12,181 bases of DNA from an uncultured Flavobacteriales bacterium (GTDB taxonomy: Bacteria; Bacteroidota; Bacteroidia; Flavobacteriales; Schleiferiaceae): contig CAIJMB010000124.1 of assembly GCA_903821715.1 (NCBI GenBank), positions 1 through 12,181 on the forward strand, written 5' to 3'. Position numbers and translations under genes: made by a program. Numbering within the stretch: the first letter of the stretch is position 1; each line of letters starts with the position of its first letter. The notes beneath the pieces are model-generated. The model was not told the origin of the DNA. It was given only the letters and a program-made list of their open reading frames with translations, and did not search any database. Shown piece after piece: positions 6,146-12,181 of this stretch.

Positions 6146-6894
6146 GTGCGGCGCACTTGGGTTGATGATGCTTGGGCGGCAGGCATGAGCAGGACGTCGG
6201 CAAGGTTAATGTGGGCGGGGGCGGCTGCAACGTATCCGATGACTTCAGCGACATCATCTGGACTAAGCGGTTGCATTCCTGAATAGACTAAGGCTGCCTT
6301 ACTGCGGTCGCCGTGAAAGCGCACGGTAGAGAACTCGGTGTCGGCCAAACCCGGAGCGATTTGGCTGACTTTGATGCCTTTGGGCGTAAGGTCGAGGCGC
6401 ATTCCGTCGGTGAGTCCGTCTACCGCGAATTTCGAGGCGCCGTAAACGTTTCCGCCGGGATAGGCCTCTCGGCCCGCCAAGCTACCAATGTTGATAATGT
6501 GGCCGTGGCCGCGGGCCACCATAGTGGGGGCAACAGCCCGGGTGACGTAGAGTAAGCCCTTGAGGTTGGTGTCGATCATCTCGTCCCAGTCCTGCAGCGA
6601 ACCTTCTTCGATGGATTCGCGTCCGCGGGCGAGGCCTGCGTTGTTGACGAGTACGTCGACCTCGGCAAAGGGACGACGGTCCCAGGCAGCTTGTACGGCC
6701 GCCGCATCGCGCACGTCGACGCTGTCGACCCATAGTTCCGCGCTGGGCGAAGCCGCCAAGACCTCGTCGCGCAGTTGTGCCAGCCGGTCGGCACGTCGGG
6801 CCCACGCGCCCACGCGCCACCCGTGTTCCACAAACCAGCGCACGCTGGCAGCACCAAACCCCGACGAAGCGCCGGTAATCCAAACCGTTTTCAT
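6142..6894 (-). CDS. NADP-type short-chain dehydrogenase, YdfG-like
   Basis: This classical SDR of 250 residues is an NAD(P)-dependent oxidoreductase in the cytosol. The cofactor loop TGASSGFG is at 7-14 and arginines follow strand 2 (WARRADR, 31-37), which favours NADP. NNAG is at 84-87 and Asn110 is present. The catalytic residues are Ser138 (IGSLAG), Tyr151 and Lys155 (YGASK). The segment PGGNVYGASK and the later PGLADTEFSTVRFHGD (181-196) closely resemble E. coli YdfG, which oxidises serine, allo-threonine and 3-hydroxy acids, so a similar substrate range is likely but not proven. It is the first gene of the SDR-CDF-pepT operon. Its start codon lies 31 bases from that of the divergent TonB-dependent receptor, so its promoter must overlap the start of that gene. 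Confidence 0.93.
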   Translation of the reverse strand: MKTVWITGASSGFGAASVRWFVEHGWRVGAWARRADRLAQLRDEVLAASPSAELWVDSVDVRDAAAVQAAWDRRPFAEVDVLVNNAGLARGRESIEEGSLQDWDEMIDTNLKGLLYVTRAVAPTMVARGHGHIINIGSLAGREAYPGGNVYGASKFAVDGLTDGMRLDLTPKGIKVSQIAPGLADTEFSTVRFHGDRSKAALVYSGMQPLSPDDVAEVIGYVAAAPAHINLADVLLMPAAQASSTQVRRT

Positions 6895-6925
6895 ACTTTG
6901 GTAAACTTATGCCATAACACCTGCA

Positions 6926-9013
6926 ATGCGCCGAATTATTTTATTCACCGTAGCCGCGTTAAACGTTTGCGTACTTGCCGCCCAGCAGCGCACCACCGCA
7001 GCTCCCAAGGACAGCCTGATAACCCTCGATGAGACCGTCGTGACGGTAAGCCGCAACGCGACGAACTTGGCGGCGACGTACGTTTCGGTCGATGTGCTTC
7101 CGAGCCGCTTGGCGCTCGACAAGCCCAATGGCCGCATTGAGCAAACGCTTCAAATGGCTCCGGGGGTAACCATGCAAGATGGCCAGGCCAACATCCGCGC
7201 GGGTAGTGGCTGGTCGCTGGGCAGCGGGTCCCGCGTGCTGGTGCTGGTCGACGACCTGCCTGCCTTGAGCCCGGATGCCGGCGGCGTACAGTGGTCCGCC
7301 ATGCCGATGGAGGCCCTCGACCAAGTCGAAGTGGTCAAAGGCGCGTCCTCGTCCCTCTACGGATCGTCGGCGCTCAACGGCGTCATTCACCTGCGCACCT
7401 GGGAACCCTCGGCCAAGCCCCGCATCATGGTGAGCACCTTGGCGGAATCCTACGGCCAACCGCCCCGCCTGGGCCTGAGGTGGTACGACGGTCCGCGCGG
7501 CCGCGGAGCCCTGCGCTTTGCCGCCAGCGGAAGCGATTCCACCGGCCGCCACGGCTGGGTCGTGCACGGCCAGGCCTTTGGCGACCAGGGCTACCAGTAC
7601 ACGGTCGGCGAAACCAGTGGGCGACTGCACGCCAAGTACCGGTTCCGCCCCAATGCCCGCACCGAATGGGGCCTCAGCGCGCAGTACATGGACCGCAGCA
7701 GCCGGTCCGCCCTGCTGTGGGAGGATTTTCGCTTCGGATACACGCCGCTTGATTCTTCAGCGACCCAGACCGACAGCCGCATTGGCGCCTTGTCCGGCCA
7801 CCTAATTGTTCGCGGCGAAGGAATCAAGCACACCCTGCGCCTGCGCGCCATGGGTATTGACACCAAGAGTTTTTTGGACAGCAACGACTACTCCAACACG
7901 TCCCAGCAGCTGCTCGGCGAGTACCTCGCCCAAGCCTACCGGGGCCGTTGGGCGGTGACGGCGGGCGTCCAAGGTTCCGCCAGCCAAATGACTTCGCCGC
8001 TCTTTTCGGGCGACCACGGCAGCGCCAATCTGGGCGGACTCCTTCAAGTGGACTACACCCGAGCGCGCTGGGATGCCCACGTGGGACTGCGCTACGAGGC
8101 CTTCGCCATCGACGAGCTCGACGTGTTCAAGCGTCCGGTGCTGCGTGCCGGAGCGCACCGGGCCTTCGGACGCGCCACCCACCTGCGCGCTTCGTGGGCT
8201 CAGGGATTTCGCTACCCGTCGATCGCCGAGCTATACAGTGCCTCGGCGGCGGGAGTGCTCCAGGTGTTTCCGCGGCCCGGACTCAAGCCTGAGCAGGGCT
8301 GGACGGCCGAACTCGCCCTTCGCCAAGCATTTAAGGGCCGCGGTGGCCTCAAGGGCTACGCCGACCTCGCCCTTTTTCGCACCGAGTTTCGCGACATGCT
8401 CGAATTCAGCTTTGGCCAGTGGGCCAATGTGCCCAACGCGGGCTTGGCCAACTTCGGATTCACCTCGCTCAACGTAGGCCCCACCCGCATTCAGGGCCTC
8501 GAGGCCACCGCCGTGGGCGAGGCCAAGCTCGGCCCCGGACAGTTGCAGGCCATGCTCTCGTACACCTTCGCCCAGCCGATCGCCCTTGAGCCCGAAAAGG
8601 TCTATGCCACGGACGCCGCAGGCTCCGCGCTTACCTACAACTCGACCTCGCTCGACCCCGCAAACCGTGTGCTCAAGTACCGCTACCGCCACGTGGGCAA
8701 GGCCGACGTCGCCTACACGTGGCGCCGCCTGACCGCCGCCTTCAGCCTTCGCGCCAACAGCTTTATGGAGAACATTGACGGAATTTTCACCTCGCCCTTG
8801 GTCGCCATTTACGTGCCGGGGGTAGCTGATTCGCGCACCTTTACCTCGGGCGGAGACTTCGTCGCCGACGCCCGTCTGCAGTTCAAGGTCAGCGACCGGT
8901 GGACGCTGATCGCCGCCGCTACAAACCTGAACAACAGGGTGGTAAGTCCGCGCCCCGCGCTCCTTGCCGAGCCGCGCATGCTGAGTTTTCAAGCTAACTT
9001 TTTGCTACATTAG
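6926..9013 (+). CDS. TonB-dependent outer-membrane receptor
   Basis: The 695-residue protein is a gated outer-membrane beta-barrel for energy-dependent uptake. It has a Sec signal peptide (about 1-19) and a TonB-box-like segment LDETVVTVS (34-42). The plug domain covers about 45-160, with the family blocks IEQTLQMAPGVTMQDG, NIRAGSGW, VLVLVDDLPAL and VEVVKGASSSLYGSSALNGVI. A barrel of about 530 residues follows, with alternating aromatic-rich strands and the late pattern LIAAATNLNNRVVSPRPALLAEPRML. It ends in FQANFLLH rather than in an aromatic residue. It lacks the N-terminal carboxypeptidase-like extension and the SusD partner of polysaccharide systems, which points to a siderophore, cobalamin, heme or metal-type substrate; which one cannot be read. 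The lipoprotein gene starts four bases after its stop. Confidence 0.96.
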   Translation: MRRIILFTVAALNVCVLAAQQRTTAAPKDSLITLDETVVTVSRNATNLAATYVSVDVLPSRLALDKPNGRIEQTLQMAPGVTMQDGQANIRAGSGWSLGSGSRVLVLVDDLPALSPDAGGVQWSAMPMEALDQVEVVKGASSSLYGSSALNGVIHLRTWEPSAKPRIMVSTLAESYGQPPRLGLRWYDGPRGRGALRFAASGSDSTGRHGWVVHGQAFGDQGYQYTVGETSGRLHAKYRFRPNARTEWGLSAQYMDRSSRSALLWEDFRFGYTPLDSSATQTDSRIGALSGHLIVRGEGIKHTLRLRAMGIDTKSFLDSNDYSNTSQQLLGEYLAQAYRGRWAVTAGVQGSASQMTSPLFSGDHGSANLGGLLQVDYTRARWDAHVGLRYEAFAIDELDVFKRPVLRAGAHRAFGRATHLRASWAQGFRYPSIAELYSASAAGVLQVFPRPGLKPEQGWTAELALRQAFKGRGGLKGYADLALFRTEFRDMLEFSFGQWANVPNAGLANFGFTSLNVGPTRIQGLEATAVGEAKLGPGQLQAMLSYTFAQPIALEPEKVYATDAAGSALTYNSTSLDPANRVLKYRYRHVGKADVAYTWRRLTAAFSLRANSFMENIDGIFTSPLVAIYVPGVADSRTFTSGGDFVADARLQFKVSDRWTLIAAATNLNNRVVSPRPALLAEPRMLSFQANFLLH

Positions 9014-9017
9014 TCCT

Positions 9018-9512
9018 ATGAAAAACCTACTTCTTGTGGCGGTATCCGCCCTCGCGCTGGCTTCGTGCCAAAAAGATCCCACCCTCGCTGACCGACTCGA
9101 GGGAACTTGGCTGGTCAACGACATTACGGCGGCCGGAACCGTCAACATCCCCACCATCGGCGTCACGCCCATTGTGGCGAGTGATAAGACGATCGCGGCG
9201 ACCTCGCTCTTTACGATGGTTCAGGAACCGAACAGTGTGAATTACGCCATTGACGCTGAACTTGAAGTGGTGGCAGGTGCTCTGACCATCCCCTTCCCCT
9301 GGCAGCAGTCGGGCAACGGAACCTGGTTAGCCAAGTCCGGCAACGGCGTGGCTCCCGATTCGGTGATTATTACGGCCACTGACGGCACGATTACCCGCTA
9401 CGAGGTCCTCAGTATCCTTGAATCTGCCATTCGCCTGCGCACCACGACCGATATTACCACTCCTGCTGAGGGTACGCTTACCCTCGAGTTTAGCTTCGCA
9501 AAGCAGCTCTAG
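9018..9512 (+). CDS. Lipoprotein, probably surface-exposed, possibly lipocalin-like
   Basis: The 164-residue product has a lipoprotein signal peptide with lipobox LASC (Cys17). The residues right after the cysteine are QKD, which match the lipoprotein export signal described in Bacteroidota (consensus near QKDDE) and suggest display on the cell surface. The mature part begins with LADRLEGTWLVNDI, similar to the first strand of lipocalin-like domains in this phylum. It continues with beta-rich sequence and ends in LTLEFSFAKQL. I cannot assign a named family. The gene lies four bases downstream of the TonB-dependent receptor and is followed by a strong terminator, so the two form one transcription unit, and a role as surface partner of the receptor is a reasonable inference. 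Confidence 0.85.
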   Translation: MKNLLLVAVSALALASCQKDPTLADRLEGTWLVNDITAAGTVNIPTIGVTPIVASDKTIAATSLFTMVQEPNSVNYAIDAELEVVAGALTIPFPWQQSGNGTWLAKSGNGVAPDSVIITATDGTITRYEVLSILESAIRLRTTTDITTPAEGTLTLEFSFAKQL

Positions 9513-9547
9513 GTACCGGTTTTTCATTTTTCGCCTTAATGGCGCGG

Positions 9548-9577
9548 AACCCAGGCAATTTTTGCCTGGGTTTTTTT
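9548..9577 (+). terminator. Rho-independent terminator after the receptor-lipoprotein unit
   Basis: A perfect 11-pair stem (9548-9558 with 9562-9572, core CCCAGGCAA / TTGCCTGGG) with a TTT loop is followed by a T-run to 9577. It lies 36 bases after the lipoprotein stop and closes that unit. Confidence 0.93.
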
Positions 9578-9623
9578 ATACCCCAATCCGAAGATTTGGC
9601 ATGCAATTTTCACAGGTATACCT

Positions 9624-10640
9624 ATGCACTGGACCGACTCCCTCGTTATCGTTTTTGGACTCGTGACCTTTGGTGTCGAGTGGATGCTCTTGCGCGTCCA
9701 CGGGCGAAACGTAGATTTTAGCCAAACGGCGCTCAACCTAAGTTTGGGAATGATCGAGCGACTTTTTGCTTTGTTGTCGTTGAGTTTTGGCCTTTGGCTC
9801 ACCACTGAAATGCTTGGATTGCGGGTTCTGGACTCAATCCAACCGGGCTGGCTCAACTTTCTCGCCGCGTTTGTTGGCGTGGACCTCTTTTGGTACCTCT
9901 ACCACCGCATTTCGCACCGTGTAAGCATTGTGTGGGTGGCGCACCTCGTACACCACCAGCCCGAGGAGTACAATCTGAGTGTCAACTTCGCCAACTCGCC
10001 GTTGGGCTACTTTGTGCGTGTCCTCGTGTACAGCCCGTTGGTGCTCTTCGGAATCGAGCCCGAGTACATTGTCCTCGCAAACATCATCAACGGATTTTAT
10101 CAGGCCTTGCTGCACAGTGAACTATGGCCTGCGTGGGTGGGCCTCGAGCGCTTCATTGTGACACCTCGCTACCACCAGATCCACCACTCATCCGCCCGCG
10201 CGCACCTCGACAAGAACTACGGCGGCATGCTCACCCTTTGGGACCGAATGTTTGGCAGCTACCACGACGGACGCGAGCCCGTCACCTACGGCCTCACCAA
10301 GCCCATTGAGCAGCGCGACCCCTTTTATGTGAGCTCGTTTTATGCGGCCCGTCTGATTCAAAACTTTCGCGACTTTCCCTTCGGAACCGCACTGCGCCTC
10401 CTCTTCGCCGGCCCCGAACACCAGCCGGCTGAAATGCCGCACCTGTACCGGCTACCCGTTCGATATACACCGGTCCGATTGCTTGTGGGCTTTGGGATAT
10501 TTATCGCCGGATTTTTCTTGACAGGTACCCAATTGATTCCGTTTTGGGTCGCCTTCTCACTTGCCTTTGGCGGAATTTTAGTCGCCAGCGGTATTGTACC
10601 TTTGCCGCCCCGAGCAAAAGCGCAGCGCGCTGAGCTCTAG
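9624..10640 (+). CDS. Sterol desaturase / fatty acid hydroxylase family membrane protein
   Basis: The 338-residue integral membrane di-iron oxygenase has the full set of histidine motifs of the FA_hydroxylase superfamily: HRISH (His94, His98), HLVHH (His107, His110, His111), a single His164 in LLHSELW, and HQIHH (His184, His187, His188). Hydrophobic segments lie at about 5-25, 42-65, 76-97, 128-162, 283-300 and 303-325. The order of motifs and the WDRMFGSYHDGREPVTYGL sequence after the last box resemble the alkylglycerol-monooxygenase-like branch and bacterial sterol-desaturase-like proteins. Likely substrates are membrane lipids (ether lipid, fatty acyl or hopanoid/carotenoid-type); none can be singled out. 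The gene stands alone, 46 bases after the upstream terminator. Its stop is only three bases before tRNA-Arg, so its transcript probably continues into the tRNA and ends at the terminator at 10727. Confidence 0.93.
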   Translation: MHWTDSLVIVFGLVTFGVEWMLLRVHGRNVDFSQTALNLSLGMIERLFALLSLSFGLWLTTEMLGLRVLDSIQPGWLNFLAAFVGVDLFWYLYHRISHRVSIVWVAHLVHHQPEEYNLSVNFANSPLGYFVRVLVYSPLVLFGIEPEYIVLANIINGFYQALLHSELWPAWVGLERFIVTPRYHQIHHSSARAHLDKNYGGMLTLWDRMFGSYHDGREPVTYGLTKPIEQRDPFYVSSFYAARLIQNFRDFPFGTALRLLFAGPEHQPAEMPHLYRLPVRYTPVRLLVGFGIFIAGFFLTGTQLIPFWVAFSLAFGGILVASGIVPLPPRAKAQRAEL

Positions 10641-10643
10641 GAT

Positions 10644-10715
10644 GGCTCTGTAGTACAATGGATAGTATGTGGGTTTCCGGAGCCTAAGATGCAGGTTCGA
10701 TTCCTGCCAGGGCCA
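10644..10715 (+). tRNA. tRNA-Arg (anticodon CCG)
   Basis: A 72-base cloverleaf folds fully. The acceptor is GGCTCTG with CAGGGCC (one G-T pair), and the D arm is GTAC/GTAT with loop AATGGATA. The anticodon stem is TGGGT/GCCTA with loop TTCCGGA, giving anticodon CCG at 10677-10679. The variable loop is AGAT and the T arm GCAGG-TTCGATT-CCTGC; the discriminator is A. CCA is not encoded (CATCA follows). It reads CGG codons. It begins three bases after the hydroxylase stop. Confidence 0.95.
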
Positions 10716-10726
10716 CATCAGGGATG

Positions 10727-10755
10727 AACCCGCCGCGCGAGCGGCGGGTTTTTTT
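10727..10755 (+). terminator. Rho-independent terminator after tRNA-Arg
   Basis: A ten-pair stem (10727-10736 with 10741-10750, core CCCGCCGC / GCGGCGGG) with a GCGA loop runs into seven T residues (10749-10755). It closes the hydroxylase-tRNA unit; there is no A-rich flank on the other side, so it should not serve the minus-strand gene. Confidence 0.93.
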
Positions 10756-10768
10756 ATGGCTCAGCGAA

Positions 10769-11155
10769 TCAGGACAGCTTACTGGCCTGGCACTCTTCGA
10801 GCGCTTGACTCGCCTTTTTGAGCTCAGTTTGAGCTTTTTTCTTGGCCGTTTCGGCCTTAGTGGTGGCTTCAACGGCCGCAGTTAGTTCGTTCTGGACTTG
10901 ATTTAGACTGCTGCGCAGCTGCTCGGCTTCGTGGCGCCATTTGGCGGCTTCGTTGGCCTTTGAGGCAATGTCCTTGGCATCTTTGCTCTGGGTCCAAAAA
11001 CTATAGGCGGTGTAGAGCACCACACCAACGACCACGAGCATTCGGATTTCGGATTGCCACGCGCCGAGGGACGGAACCACAAAGCCCAATGCAAAAAGAA
11101 GGATGAGCAGTGCGCCGAGCAGGGCGAGGCCGCGTTCAATTAGAGATTGGTTCAT
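10769..11155 (-). CDS. Membrane-anchored coiled-coil protein of unknown function
   Basis: The 128-residue protein has two predicted membrane helices (about 8-30 and 36-54) and then a continuous charged, alanine-rich helix (about 57-122) with heptad-like spacing, as in AEQLRSSLNQVQNEL and AETAKKKAQTELKKASQALE. A single cysteine, Cys122, lies near the C-terminus. The positive-inside rule is not decisive; with a short N-terminus, both termini would lie on the same side. I do not recognise a family. It is divergent from the SPFH-like lipoprotein gene, and both encode membrane-attached coiled-coil proteins, so a shared role at the envelope is possible but unproven. ATG at 11155; the product ends in CQASKLS. 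Confidence 0.82.
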   Translation of the reverse strand: MNQSLIERGLALLGALLILLFALGFVVPSLGAWQSEIRMLVVVGVVLYTAYSFWTQSKDAKDIASKANEAAKWRHEAEQLRSSLNQVQNELTAAVEATTKAETAKKKAQTELKKASQALEECQASKLS

Positions 11156-11234
11156 TGGGTGAGTAGTTTCAGATGGTGAATGAGCGGTGCGCTGCGTTAA
11201 TGGGCAGCATTAAATGCATTAATGTGAAGGAATT

Positions 11235-11251
11235 AGGCAAAGAATTTGCCT
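11235..11251 (+). promoter_or_regulatory. Hairpin/palindrome in the leader of the SPFH-like gene
   Basis: AGGCAAA-GAA-TTTGCCT is a perfect 7-base inverted repeat with a three-base centre, 23 bases before the chosen ATG at 11275. No T-run follows, so it is not a terminator. It could be an operator or a leader hairpin. Slightly upstream, GCATTAAAT (11207-11215) and GCATTAATG (11216-11224) form a near-tandem repeat containing the palindrome CATTAATG. Confidence 0.35.
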
Positions 11252-11274
11252 CCGGTTCACAAACACTTAAAGGT

Positions 11275-12045
11275 ATGAATACAAAGAACATATTTTGGAT
11301 GGCGGTCGCTGGAATCGCCTTGAGTTCCTGCACTGTGGTGCGCCAAGGAGACGTGGGCGTCAAGCGCACGCTCGGTAAGATCAGCAAGCGCGAGGTTCAA
11401 CCGGGGCCGCGGTTGTACAATCCGTTTTTGACGACGATTATTCAGGTTCCGACCCGAACCACCAACCTCGAGGTCAAGCTCGACTTGCCGTCCAAAGAGG
11501 GATTGAATGTCGGAGCCGAAATTTCGATCCTTTACCACATCGACCAGCGCCGTGCGACCGACGTGGTGGGAAGCATTGGCCCCGACTACGAGATGTCCAT
11601 GATTTTGCCCGTCTTTCGCGCCGCAGCCGCGGATGTGACTGCCGGCTTTATGGCCAAAGACATGCACACGGGCAACCGCCTCGGAATCGAGACCGCCATC
11701 AAAAAGAGCATGATGGGTCTTCTTGAGGACCGCGGATTTGTGATTGAGGCCGTCCTGATGAAGAGCATCAAGCTTCCGGCCGGACTCTACCGCGCGATCG
11801 AAGAGAAGCTTCAGGCCGAGCAAGAAGCCCAGCGCATGGAATTTGTACTGCAGCGCGAACGCCAAGAGGCCGACCGCCGCATCATCGAAGCCGAGGGCAT
11901 TCGCGACGCCAACAAGATTATTTCAGAGGGGTTGACTCCGCAAATCATTCAGTACAAGACCATTGAGGCCTACCGTGAGCTGTCTAAGTCGCCCAACACC
12001 AAGGTGATTGTGGGCGGAGGCAAGGACTTCATCCTCAATCCTTGA
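11275..12045 (+). CDS. SPFH/prohibitin-family lipoprotein
   Basis: With ATG at 11275 the product is 256 residues, starting with a lipoprotein signal peptide whose lipobox is LSSC (Cys19). An SPFH/Band 7 domain follows (about 22-175), with GDVGVKRTLGKISKREVQPGPRLYNPF at its start and FRAAAADVTAGF and LLEDRGFVIEAVLMKSIKLP later on. A coiled-coil helix (about 173-215) and a conserved tail (TPQIIQYKTIEAYREL, then VIVGGGKDFIL) complete the prohibitin-like layout. Such proteins form large membrane-bound rings and modulate proteases or membrane organisation. A lipid anchor at the N-terminus would place this one on the periplasmic side. The frame is open from an ATG at 11173, but the 34 extra residues carry no signal and would bury the signal peptide, while AAAGG at 11269-11273 fits the start at 11275. 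Confidence 0.92.
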   Translation: MNTKNIFWMAVAGIALSSCTVVRQGDVGVKRTLGKISKREVQPGPRLYNPFLTTIIQVPTRTTNLEVKLDLPSKEGLNVGAEISILYHIDQRRATDVVGSIGPDYEMSMILPVFRAAAADVTAGFMAKDMHTGNRLGIETAIKKSMMGLLEDRGFVIEAVLMKSIKLPAGLYRAIEEKLQAEQEAQRMEFVLQRERQEADRRIIEAEGIRDANKIISEGLTPQIIQYKTIEAYRELSKSPNTKVIVGGGKDFILNP

Positions 12046-12181
12046 GGTCCCGGCGAGGTTCCTCACGGCCCTCGTCGTGCTGCGCGAATTCGCGGGATCC
12101 CGCCAACCGCAGGGTCACCAGAAGTAATCCCACGGCAAGGGCCGAGGCCAGGGTGGCCTCGGCCTTGTCGTTTAGGGTAAA
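12035..12181 (-). CDS. C-terminal end of an unidentified membrane protein (5' end outside window)
   Basis: The frame is open on the minus strand from the window edge to a TGA at 12035-12037, giving 48 residues. They contain one clear hydrophobic helix (about ATLASALAVGLLLVTLRLAG) followed by a charged tail rich in Arg, Glu and Asp that ends in RRDLKD. The coding end overlaps that of the SPFH-like gene by 11 bases in convergent orientation. GC-rich codon use agrees with the neighbours. I cannot name the family from this part. Confidence 0.55.
   Translation of the reverse strand, partial: FTLNDKAEATLASALAVGLLLVTLRLAGSREFAQHDEGREEPRRDLKD

Noticed and set aside
6959..7630. Open frame of 223 codons on the minus strand
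   Set aside because: It is a shadow of the TonB-dependent receptor plug region.
8231..8992. Open frame of 253 codons on the minus strand
   Set aside because: It is a shadow of the receptor barrel; the composition is that of an antisense frame of GC-rich coding DNA.
11173..11274. Upstream ATG start for the SPFH-like gene
   Set aside because: It would add 34 residues before a clear lipoprotein signal peptide; the inner ATG at 11275 has an AAAGG ribosome binding site.

Overview
The window is bacterial chromosome, most likely from a GC-rich member of the Bacteroidota (probably Flavobacteriia-like; the class is an inference). The evidence is gene content typical of that phylum (TonB-dependent receptor followed by a lipoprotein, a lipobox-bearing prohibitin-like protein, a CDF transporter with a C-terminal cysteine cluster), a lipoprotein with a QKD sequence right after the lipobox cysteine, generally weak Shine-Dalgarno sequences and several TTG/GTG starts.

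Left edge (1-902): a visibly AT-rich stretch unlike the rest. It holds the 3' end of a leucine-rich-repeat gene, about 400 bases with no intact gene (possibly a decayed minus-strand gene), helically phased direct repeats at 750-800, and at 857-902 the 3' half of a tRNA-Arg (anticodon CCT) without its 5' half. Together these look like one end of an element integrated in a tRNA-Arg gene. The element body, the integrase and the intact tRNA would lie to the left of the window.

Core (922-10640): ordinary, tightly packed chromosomal genes. A SOUL heme-binding-like protein (minus) is divergent from a small membrane protein (plus), which converges on a secreted thioredoxin-fold protein (minus) preceded by a DUF1801 protein (minus). 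A DoxX-family membrane protein (plus) diverges from the DUF1801 gene and converges on a three-gene minus-strand operon with 4-base overlaps: short-chain dehydrogenase, CDF cation transporter, peptidase T. A short heptamer repeat/inverted repeat covers both converging stop codons. Divergent from that operon is a two-gene unit: a TonB-dependent receptor and a probably surface-exposed lipoprotein, closed by a strong terminator. A membrane fatty-acid-hydroxylase/sterol-desaturase family protein follows.

Right part (10641-12181): tRNA-Arg(CCG) starts three bases after the hydroxylase stop and is closed by a second strong terminator. A membrane-anchored coiled-coil protein (minus) is divergent from an SPFH/prohibitin-like lipoprotein (plus). 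The window ends in the C-terminal end of an unidentified membrane protein on the minus strand.

No CRISPR array, recognisable transposase or defence cassette is visible. The best lead for something new is the element junction at the left edge; the other observations are variations on known families.
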